Assembly: GCF_026914265.1 (NCBI RefSeq)
Contig: NC_069136.1
Location: 49,336,381 to 49,400,380, forward strand
Source of the DNA: Mya arenaria
Taxonomy: Eukaryota; Mollusca; Bivalvia; Myida; Myidae
Direction of reading: 5' to 3'
Length of the DNA stretch: 64,000 nucleotides
Of the stretch, positions 11,085 to 22,200 are shown one piece after another. The notes under the pieces are model-generated. The model made no database searches. It was not told the origin of the DNA and was given only the letters and a program-made list of their open reading frames with translations. How positions within the stretch are numbered: position 1 is the first letter of the stretch; each line of letters opens with the position of its first letter. The translations under genes and the position numbers were made by a program.

Positions 11085-11550
11085 TTGTCCGTTGGCGGCC
11101 ATCTTGGACGCCATCTTGAGTTCCAAGGGTTGCCCACCGATGCCAGAGTGGCATTATTCAGATTCTGTTATGTTAAGAAACGCTATTAAGAAAATGCATT
11201 GTGTATAGACGCACTGTTCACATCGGGTACAAATTGTCCGTTGGCGACCATCTTGGACGCCATTTTGAATTCCAAGAGTTGCATACCGATGCCAGAGTGG
11301 CATCATTTAGATCATGTTATGGTACAGTCTTGCCATTAAGAAAATGCAAAAACATTTTGTATATATGCCAATGCACTGATCACTCCGGGTACAAATTTTC
11401 CGTTGCCGGCCATCTTGGACGCCATCTAGAATTCCAAGATATGCCCACCGATGCCAGAGTGGCATCATTTAGATAATGTTATGGTGCAGTCATGCCATTA
11501 AGAAAATGCAAAATTATTTTGTATATACGCCAATGCACGGTTCACTCCGG
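11085..11550. repeat. Tandem triplication of about 155 bp
   Basis: Three copies begin AAATTGTCCGTTGGCGGCCA (or close variants) at about 11085, 11230 and 11392, and share ACCGATGCCAGAGTGGCAT and TTAAGAAAATGCA. Each copy carries two CCATCTTGG / GCCATCTTG-type words. Confidence 0.85.
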
Positions 11551-11559
11551 GTTCTGCTG

Positions 11560-12555
11560 GACTAAATGAAGGCTTTTCATTTTTAAACGTTATGTGGTCC
11601 AAGGACACCAGGCCTGTTTACTTGCAAGGTTTGCAAACTTGCACGTATTGCAACAAAACAGACAAAAATCAAAACAGCTAATATCTATTATTAGACATAT
11701 TCCATTCTAATCTGTCTGTTAACGTGAACTTCAGACGAAATATAATCCACACTTTATCTAGAAAGACAGCTTGAGTAAAAAGATAGCTAAAATATAAAAA
11801 ACACGATTCATGATATTTGAGACGAATGGGAAAAAGTGGTGAATTGACTGCCAAATTATTTAGTACACATCTATTTATGAACATTTATGTTTATGCAAAC
11901 GTTGAATATCTCTTTCGACAAATGCCCGAATAACGGAATTAAAATGCAATGAAGTATTTGAGCTTATAATAATATTTTACCATGAGTTCGGCCTACTTAA
12001 ATTAATTATCGATTTAAGTTTTTACGTCAAAGGTGCATTTTGTTTACTTTCTGCCCTGGTTTGAAGACTAAAAAGAAGTTTAATATTTTGACAGCACGTA
12101 ATGCTGCACAGCGCTTAATTTAGTCGGATAGAACTGCTGCGTATGCATATATAAACTGGCCTTGTATTTTAGTTTATATCTTATCTATCTCCCCAGTAAC
12201 TATTATTTTCATCCGAACATGCACATATTTGATATCTTACTGAACTCAACATCAGGTAGGAATGTTAATAACTTAGCAATGTTCATCTTGTATGCCATAA
12301 AATTGCGGGAAGAATTTGTAAATAATAATCTACAATAAAAGTGTAAAAACACCAAACTTGAGAATTATTATCAAAAGAAATGTACATACAATGTACTGTT
12401 TTCCTTCTTTGTGCCTGATGTTAGATATTTAGACAAGATATTATCAGCACAAATATCACTACATATATTCTCTGTCAAATTATTTTGACAAATAACTCGT
12501 GTTCACCATTCAACGGTAATTGTCTTATCTCATATATATGTCCATAATGATTGTT
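11560..12555. other. Intergenic sequence with no recognisable feature
   Basis: AT-rich, with only short shadow ORFs lacking codon character. Confidence 0.4.
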
Positions 12556-12557
12556 TT

Positions 12558-12844
12558 CACTAGCGGATCCAGGGGGGACGGGCGACCCCCTCGCCCCCCC
12601 CCCACACACACACCTAAAATCGCCCAAGTACACATTATATAACAGTAAAGGAAAAAAGTAATAATATACGCCCAAATGCACCATTTCGGAATAGAAATTG
12701 TTAAAATTTTCTTGGGGGAGTACCGACAAACCCTCCTGCCAACATTTTAAACTAAATGAATTCCAGTTCTGAGGGAGGGGTGCAAGTCAAGGTTACGCCC
12801 CTAAGTTACGCACCCTCTTACGTCAAATCCTGGATCCGCACCTG
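12558..12844. mobile_element. hAT-like MITE, family B
   Basis: Ends CACTAGCGGATCCAGG and CCTGGATCCGCACCTG are imperfect inverted repeats of the kind seen on hAT-type elements. The interior shares long words with the inverted copy at 39418-39687 and with 7399-7606. No coding capacity. Confidence 0.75.
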
Positions 12845-13404
12845 ATTATGGGCCGCTGGTGTTTATCAAATCAATTATTTGAATATGAATATCACTAGAC
12901 TATAAAAAGGGGCAAAATATCGGTTGATACAATTTTAATGTTGATGCATTAATTTTCATGCATTAATTGATTAAGTCATTTGACTTAAATGACAAAAACG
13001 AAAAAGATGAAGATTTAAGTACATATAATGTATGTAAGCTATATATATTCACAATTTTGTAAGTTATGTGTTGAACGTATCATGGCATTACAGCGTTTAA
13101 TAGAATGCTGTGAATTTTTCTTACTTTGATTTCCACGTTTAGTTCTGTTCTGTTCTGTTATAAAACGTGCAATCAGTTCAAACACGTTCAGTTTCAAACT
13201 GAACTAAACCTAGAAGAGCTTGGTGGGTTATAATCACAGTCTTGAAGTGAGGTAACTCAAAATTTTACAACCTGATTCCGCCGCTGAAAACATTTCCCTC
13301 AAACGGACGTAAAACCAAAGTTCCGTCACACGGACGTACAACCGTTCATGAGCATTAATTTTAACGGCTGAACACTTTAATTAAGAAATAGACTAACTAT
13401 ATTC

Positions 13405-13640
13405 TGGCCCCAATTTCTCGAAACATCTAAATTCCCTTATAACAGGATCAAACTCAGCACCCTATATTGGTTTGGTATAAATTGTGTAATATTCTCTTTT
13501 TAAAGAGTTTTGTGACTTTTACAGGAACTATTATAATATTTAAGATGTTGTTATATAAAATCATACATGTCAGTAATATTGCTAAATGAAATAAGAAACT
13601 TAAGTGTATTACGCTTAAGAATTTTCGAGATATTGGGGCC
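13405..13640. mobile_element. Inverted-repeat element (MITE)
   Basis: GGCCCCAATTTCTCGAAA at the left is mirrored by TTTTCGAGATATTGGGGCC at the right, about 235 bases apart. No ORF of its own. Confidence 0.65.
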
Positions 13641-14131
13641 TGGCAATAACTCGAGTTTGATTTTGGGCTTATTATTAATATTAATAAGTGGAATGTATTC
13701 GTACGCGAAAATTGTCCGTTTTGTACCATGATTGTTTCGTATCCAGATATTTGTACGCTTCGCAGCAATCGTACAAAACTGTTAACAGAAATTAATTTTG
13801 GCGTTCCATAGCCAATGAGACGTTTACATGTGTATATAATAATTCGTACTCTCTGGTCTTTAAATACGTTGATTGATGAACAGCCATCCAGTCTGTTGAA
13901 TGTGAACTCTTTACGAAAAGCCATTCTTAGTTTACAAAAGCACAATATAATTAGTTATTTCAGGATATTAAACTGATAGTTTGAAGGTAAACCATTTAGC
14001 AAAAGAATTTCAAGTGTAAAATGCCTTATATACAACTATTTCCACTGCAGACATCAGTTCCACGACCTCCCCTCGGTAACTGTGCCATCCAAATAAATGG
14101 TATATTATCGCATTTGTGATATCGACAGTGG

Positions 14132-14231
<100 letters not shown>

Positions 14232-14438
14232 GATGATAATGTAGATGATGATACTTTTTATTTTTACATACCATATTTCTTGACAGGTTCTTTGAAACTC
14301 AATCACACCACTAGTCTGTATTAATTGACTTTTCAATCTAAATTATTGACAAAATGCTTATTTAATGTGGACTCATGAATTCCGTTTCGGTTATCGCCTG
14401 TGAATGTGTTGATCTGAAACGCGATTCTTGAACAGCTA

Positions 14439-15066
14439 TGGTTTCCTTTGCCCCGTATATCCCATATCGGGTCACCTACTTACCCCGTAACTTATAGTAT
14501 TGTCAAACTTAAAACACTGAAATGAACACTGTTCATTGAACTCGTTTTTCTTCCATTTCCATACTTGAAGAGGACGAAAATTATTCGCTGTGCTCTCGTT
14601 AGTATTTTAACCTCAGTCGTATTGTTTACTCGATGAAAATCGATATTGATAAAAAATATGGAATCGAGTTTTAATGTTAATACTGACGTAATGTTTAAAA
14701 CGTATTTAACGTTGTCCACCGTTCACTTCAACAGGATCCAAGGAACACGCTAGTGTTGATTAAAGTATTGTATAACATTACGCCTCCAACATGAATGGTG
14801 CAACGCCATTGGTCCAGGACTGGTCACGCGGTGACCGCATATTTTTTCATACTTAGTCACTAATCTTTATATCGTACCAAAATGGCGTCTTTTTCCGATT
14901 TCGATGAATAAATGAAACATTTATCAATTTAACAGGTTGTCGACGTGATAAAATGCGTTACAGGGTGAGTAGATGATTTGATACGCTCTCACCCGATATG
15001 GTTTCCTACGCCCCGTATATCCCATATCGGGCCTGGGGTGTTCTAACCCCGTAACTTATAATACTT
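14439..15066. repeat. Paired direct repeats of about 65 bp
   Basis: GGTTTCCTTTGCCCCGTATA at 14439 and GGTTTCCTACGCCCCGTATA at 14998 begin two similar stretches. Both contain the near-palindrome CCCGTATATCCCATATCGGG and end CCCCGTAACTTATA. The 500 bases between them have no recognisable gene. Confidence 0.6.
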
Positions 15067-15762
15067 TGTGACGATAACAAATAATAAAGATTTAAAAAAT
15101 ACTCTTTTTCAAAAACATATAAATTAGAAACGATATGTTAGGCAGGACATCCTAACAGAGAGGTTTCATCAACGCTTGTAAACAAAATGATTCCTTTTTT
15201 ATCAGTATATTTTGGTTTCTAAGTCGGGAACAGTATCTACCACGTGGTTGTCATAATCCTATTAATAAGTTAATATTACTTAACATACATCCATGCTCAA
15301 ATGCCGTATCTAGAAATAAGACATATTGACATAAGCAGTATAGATAACTATCTTGCGCATGCACTTGTAATGTGATAGATCTGTTACGCACAAAAGAACA
15401 CTGTAATATGTATATTGCAATAAAACAAGATATTGCAAAATATTTATACTTTCAAAATAAAAATAAAATGCAAAAATAAAATTGCTACAAGTAAATTATT
15501 GCAAGCAATTGCCAATGTAGCAAAAACTGAGATAAGATAGTAAGATAAGATTTATTTTGAGTCGGCAAGATAGCAAACAGTACAACATAAGCTCTGTGTG
15601 AGCTGTTAAACCATAAGGTTTTAATAAACTTGACTGAAACAACTTTTCTTATTGCGATGGAACATACTCTATTTCAATTCCAAAGCTGCCTCTCCATGTT
15701 GTATGTATCCAGTCATGCAGTTCGTTCAGTACTTTGATTTTTAATATTAGAATTGAATGAAA

Positions 15763-15997
15763 CCACTAGCGAATCCAGGGGATTCGGGTGTGTGTGTGTG
15801 TGGGGGGGGGGCGCCCCACCTTTAATTGTCCAGGTGATACTTTTCTTACTATAATTAAACTGGAAAGAAAATGATTATATACCAGATGGTACTATTTCAG
15901 ACTTGCGGCAGTGCCCCAAAAGTGCCCATATCAAATGTCAAGCCTATCCTACCCACCCCCGACGCACCCCTAGAGTCAAACCCTAGAGCCGGCCCTG
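15763..15997. mobile_element. hAT-like MITE, family B (diverged)
   Basis: Begins CACTAGCGAATCCAGGGG and ends GAGCCGGCCCTG, with a (GT)n-(G)n tract inside. It lies immediately upstream of the SELENBP1 promoter region. Confidence 0.55.
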
Positions 15998-16041
15998 TAA
16001 ACTACAATTACTGACATGCGCATTGTTAACACTTGTACTGC

Positions 16042-16064
16042 TATATATAATTATATATATATAG
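16042..16064 (+). promoter_or_regulatory. Candidate TATA region of SELENBP1
   Basis: TATATATAA and then TATATATATATAG lie about 155-175 bases before the initiator ATG. Transcription starting about 30 bases downstream would give a roughly 140-base 5' UTR with no ATG before the true start. Inference only. Confidence 0.35.
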
Positions 16065-16217
16065 TCGCAAGCAGGTTGTTATTCCGTATCAGCTGGAAGG
16101 CTCGTACAGTAATCTTGTTCGAACACGGAATCACTGTTGAAGTTAACGACAGCGTAAACTTGAAAAGTGGTGTGCATTTTTACTTCGCTGGAGTTTTTGG
16201 ACTAAAACCCGTGAAAC

Positions 16218-16221
16218 ATGT
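16218..16221 (+). CDS. SELENBP1: SELENBP1 coding part of exon 1 (ATG plus one base)
   Basis: ATGT is followed at once by the strong donor GTGAGT. Joined to exon 2 it reads M-S-C-C-K-G-P-G-Y, in phase with the conserved GPGY that starts the family's common region. No ATG lies between the TATA-like region and this one, and A at -3 suits initiation. The preceding GC-richer 140 bases would be 5' UTR. Confidence 0.6.
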
Positions 16222-19200
16222 GTGAGTATTCAATGAAATTTTGCTTAATTTTCAGCATGGGTACTAGGCTTGCAATGCGACAAATAAGAAGAATGTCCAA
16301 TACAAACTATTTGTGTTTATATTGCACATTTATGGCATACTGAATTTTGAACCCTTATTGATCTGTTTAAGTCCCGTTTAGCTGATAAAGAAGTTTCAAA
16401 ATGTCTGCCATTTACGTACAGTATATGTATTTATTTAACAGAGTACACGTTTTAAGCAAGCAGAAACCGGTTTTTTTTCATTGTAGACTTGAAACTCAAG
16501 TATGTTTTTTACCTTAAATTTAATAGGCGTTCAATGCATTGCCATGAATATCAAGAAAACACTAGTAGCCAGAAGAGTTTATATCCAGCTACATAATGAA
16601 TGTTCAGGGACAATAATTTATTATTTGACATACCTTATGTTCCCCTGTAACTCTCCAGCTACATAATGAGTGTTCAGGGACAATAATTTATTATTTGACA
16701 TACCTTATGTTCCCCTGTAACTCTCCAGCTACATAATGAATGTTCAGGGACAATAATTTATTATTTGACATACCTTATGTGTCCCTGTAACTCTCCAGCT
16801 ACATAATGAATGTTCAGGGACAATAATTTATTATTTGACATACCTTATGTTCCCCTGTAACTCTCCAGCTACATAATGAATGTTCAGGGACAATAATTTA
16901 TTATTTGACATACCTTATGTGTCCCTGTAACTCTCGTGTCTGCCGAAGTCATTGACCAAAGTATACAAGTTTAAATTTGATTTGAATGAACTCCTGCTTT
17001 GGTGTTATATGACCTGTAGAATTTTAGTGACATTTAACCTGAAATATTTAAAAAAAAATGTCAGAAAATCTAGAAATGTCTAAATATCTGATAAATAGGC
17101 ATTTTGAGAGTTTCTGACATTGTTAAACTGCAGAAATGCATATTTACTTTATGTTTGATCGTTCGTACTAGTGACCCCTTAGATAAATCTAAAGATTTTC
17201 TTTAAATTTGTTAGGTTAGATATCACAATTTTTTATCAGGTCATATGACAACAAAGCAGTGTTGACGGCCATTTAGGTTGGCTAGTTTTTTATCCTTAGT
17301 TGCTAATAAAGAAGCACTAAAATAGATAGAGATAACAAGTTAAAGGAAATATCCCCATTGAAAACATGAATTGTCACGCATCAGACGGTAACTCTTATTT
17401 TATGATCGAGTCTTGTTGGAGTCCACACATAAAACTATCAATATAACTTTTTTACGTAATTGTGAATGACTTTAGAACGTACTGAAGTAAATGATTGTAT
17501 TGTAATTGTACTAAAAATTCTTATCTTATTTTTAATAACTTATCTGACATGAATAAATTAAGTGAAGTTATTTGTACAAAATATTTATTACTTCGAGGTT
17601 AAATGAGTGAGTCATGGAAATCTCATTAGCTTTAAAGCTACACTCTCGCAGATATACCGTTTAGACAACTTTTTTAGTTTTTGTCCGGGAATTGGGGGGG
17701 GGGGGGGGGGTGCAGTAACAGAAGAGATTGCGCGTATTTAAAGTTAATCATACTGCAATGCTAAAAGTCGGTCAGGGTTAGCGCGAGTATATGATTTCAA
17801 TCGCGAAGGTTGCGGTTGACGAAACTGCTTTATAAGGTCATACCCTGTTTTCAAGGAGAACATTTAATAAAAATGGTCGATATAAGTGAATATAGTCGAC
17901 GGTTATCCGCACGGTAGTTATTGAACGGTTACGCCCATTCCACTTGTTACCGTTCCGATATGGATGTGAATATATAGACGAAAACAAAAGAAACACTCGA
18001 TTCATACCTGCTAAGAAAATCCCTTGATGCATTCAAGGCTGATGTAAGTTTCGTTTGCATGTGTCATAACTGTCAGTACCGTGTGAGAATCAGCAATGGT
18101 TCTGCTGGGCTTGCCAAGCAGGGCGGTCCCTTGCAAGATGTCACTGGGGTGGCTCGGTGTAGGAGAGGGTGCGTAACTGAACAGAAGTTATATCTGCTTA
18201 ATACGGGAGCATGTCGCAGGCTAACAAGTGTAGCCATTGTGTTCTTGATGAACCTTTCCTGTATGTCTTATATTGTGCTAAACAAGCCAGTATGAAATGT
18301 CCCAAACACCTTAATGATTAAATCCGATAGTGCGCAGCCGTTGTTTATTTCATTTTTGGGGGAATGACATTCCTCTGTACAACGGCGCGATCGTACGCCC
18401 GCACCTGGATTTCACGAAAAAACGTCCCCCAAGTTTTGTGAGATATTGCATATTCCATACATTATCATATATATGTACCCCGGGGATACAATTACATGTC
18501 ACAGTTTACATAAATATGTGACGTTTCCTGGATTAAGCCAGTGCCACGACTACGCTCCGTCCCTAGTCGCCATTAGAAACGGAGCGGGAACATATCGCCT
18601 ACATTCCGTGTATAACCATGTCTATGTATCACCTCGATGAAATTTCACTTGTTTTTACAAATATTTGTGACGTTCCTTTCAGCTTGCTGCAAAGGCCCCG
18701 GGTATGCCTCGCCCCTGGACGCCATGAGAAACGGCCCGCGGGAGGAGATCGTCTACATTCCGTGTATAATTCCGCCCAAGGACCAGAGCAAAAGGACGGA
18801 CTATCTCTCCACAGTGGACGTCAACCCTGCCTCCAAAACCTACGGACAGGTTTGTCCCCTAAATCACAGTATCGGAAAAGGATGAACTCTTCTTAAAATG
18901 TTATTATATATGAAATGCAATGATAACGCTGACATTTCACACTTACACGCTTATTTTCATTTGTACACTTATATCAGTTGAGGAGTAATACCATCTCTGG
19001 CTGAGTTCACCACCTGTAGTTTTCCCCATTAGTTATACAGTAGGCTCAAAACACAAGTTCAATAGGAAATATATAATCTGCGATCCAAGATCTAGTTTAG
19101 CAGGGTCTAACCTCAGGGTGAGAAATCTCGTTTGTAGAACGGCGCAACGCTGAAATTTTGGCCAAGGACTGCATCATTAAAATATAAGTGTACAACACGT

Positions 19201-22200
19201 GCAGAAGCAGAACATAGCATAGTCTTTTTTAGGGTAGAAATGTTTTCATATACTTTCTGTCAAAAAACAATTTAGAAATAAACGTCACATAATTGAAGTC
19301 ACGTGATTCCGCACCCTGAACCAGACTCCTGATCATACGGAAGGTTATTCAACAATACGGCGTCCAGTACAATCCTTTTTTTATGCAACGCCTCCTATTT
19401 TGCAGGTGATTCACAGGATGTACCTGCCGTATGTCGGAGACGAGATTCACCACACGGGATGGAACGCGTGTTCTAGTTGCCATGACGACGAGTCCAAGTC
19501 ACGTAACCGCTTGATCATGCCGAGTTTGAACAGTGATCGGGTGTACGTCGTGGACACTGGGACGGACAAATACGCTCCCCGATTACACACGGTATACTAA
19601 TAGACGTTGTTTCCATAATCTAGATACATTTTGCTCACCTTCAGTGTTTTCATAACATGAGACCGCAGCATCCTCGTCGACGCCGTCGTTTTCTTGAGCT
19701 ACTTATGTGTCAACTTTGAAATTAATATGGGTTAAATGAAAATAATATGTTACGATAATTTAATTTTCATTATGATTTCAATACAGTAAACAAGACATTT
19801 ACTTACTCCATTCACTTAAAAGGTATATTGTGGTAGTTTTTTTTGTTTCTACAATCTCTTTAACACAACTCATGGAAAACAGGCCAAAAACTCTAACATT
19901 ATTGTTCACATACATGCGTGTTCTGCCCAAAAATCTATCTAAATGTACAATAGACACGAATTGACATCCACTACATCTTGTAGCGACTTGTCATCTTCAT
20001 GTTCATACTTTGCCCTTCAGAAAAAAATACAACAATATTTCTGAACTGCATGATGGTCGTCATGAAAATATGTCAGATACTGAAGACTATCTCTCCATAT
20101 ACAGGGCTCAAATACTATCTGCCCAACGAGGTCTTTTCCTGTGACAGTGCTTATTCTATACATAGATTAGAGCAACTTTAAAATCAGGTTTAAAATAAAG
20201 ATTCGTGTCGGGTCGTTTAATTCGTTTTTTCATCGTTTATAACTCATCTGGTAACGTTTAACTCTTAGGATTAAGGCTTACGTGCAGAACATTAAGTACA
20301 GTCTTTTGATCTCGCGACCGGGACCTTGATGTGTTGGAAACAGTTTCATGTCGTCTGCAACGCATGGTAGACACATTCGGGTTACACTCTAGTGCACAGT
20401 GGTCAGAAATTGGCTCAGTGTGAGCATTATTTGATAAGCTCATAAAGAGCTGAATTTTCTACCTTCTGTACCCTGTGTGAAGGAGTGGTTACTCTGTCTG
20501 GCGTCAATGTCCGCGACGTCTAAAGAGCCATCGCCAACTACTCTAGTTGAAAAACGGCCTACAGGCCATACTTACACATACCGGTATCAGGCGCGTAGCT
20601 GCCTTTACGCGACTTTGCGGCTGAATCCACATGATTCTGACAAAACAAATCAAAGTTGCAGTATGCCTACTTGACTACATGATTCTTCAGCACGCACAGA
20701 ATGCACCATTCTTATTATCAAAATTTCCTGAGGGGGCATGCCCACGGGCCTCTTAGCACTATCATGAATAGAGTGCTAGCTACGCCCCTGGCCATTACCG
20801 TCGAGCGATGTTTGGAAGTTCAAAATTGAAAACAAACCTATATCTGCTGATTTTTTTCAGTGCGTGTTTCATCTTTAATTCAGCACAGTATTTGACCTTT
20901 AAAGATAAACATCCATTTCAAGAGCACAATACATGTGTTGTTATCATAAACGATTTATCACCAAGGTCAGAAAATAAGTCATGGTTATATCGCTCGCCAA
21001 ATTGTAAAATGAAAATTCACACGCATAATTCACAAGGATAATTAGTTATAAAATCTTGAATAAAACATTAGCAAACATGCAGAATTTTGCGTTCTCGCCA
21101 TTAAATGATCTTACTAACTAAAATTAATGTTATTGGCTATTGGCGTCCCTCTACAAATGGTTGGGCGAAATATCAAACACCTGTAACATACCGAAACTTA
21201 ATCACTTAAGTTGGCCATAAAGAGTTTACCGACTCCAACAAAATAATAAATTAATTGTCAAAAATGTCCTTAAATTACACACCATCATCATCGACATAAC
21301 ATTACCATGTCCATGAAGTTAAAAACAAAAATGAGTCCAAAAATGCTATAGATGTAAAGTAAAAACCTAGAAAATAAATGTTTAAGTTAGAACTTTTATT
21401 AGATGTTCTACATTAAGTAATAAAAACATGAAATGGATGACATTGAAAACTAATATGTAGATAGCATATTTATGATGACGAATGTTCCAGAAGGTCTGTT
21501 ATCAGTCTTAGTGACATGTTATGATGTTTTCAACAATTAATAACCTATTTACACTCGCATCTCGTATATCTGCCGGTTTTTCCTTGATTGATGTACAAAA
21601 TTAAGTATGTTTTGTAAATCATGTTTATAATGACTCGAATTGGATTGTTGAATAGTTTAATGGTGATGAATGCTTATTGTTCAGATATATATTTAACACT
21701 GACTTCCCTATGCAGATGGTAGCCTTAATATTTAAGGCAGTGGTGTATAATATGTTCCAAGATGGTAAGGTGTCCGCCCCTCAGATATCTGATCGATTGG
21801 TTAAGGTGTCCGCCACTCAGATATGCGATCGATTGGTTAAGGTGTCCGCACCTCAGACATTGGATCGATTGGTTAAGGTATCCGCCCCTCAGATATGGGG
21901 TAGAGTGGTTAATGTGTCCGCCCTCACATATGGGATCGAATGGTTAAGGTGTCCGCCCCTCAGATATGGGATCGAATGGTTAAGGTGTCCGCCCCTCAGA
22001 TATGGGATCGAATGGTGAAGGTGTCCGCCCCTCAGATATGGGATCGAATGGTTAAGGTGTCCGCCCCTCAGATATGGGATCGAATGGTGAAGGTGTCCGC
22101 CCTCAGATATGGGATAGAATGGTTAAGGTGTCCGCCCCTCAGATATGGGATCGAATGGTTAAGGTGTCCGCCCTCAGACATTGGATCGAATGGTTAAGGT

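Noticed and set aside
16016..16225. 69-codon ORF before SELENBP1
   Set aside because: Better explained as promoter plus 5' UTR of exon 1; its start lies upstream of the TATA-like region and its end crosses a strong splice donor.
18059..18295. 78-codon ORF in SELENBP1 intron 1
   Set aside because: No splice context, no recognisable domain, unremarkable composition.
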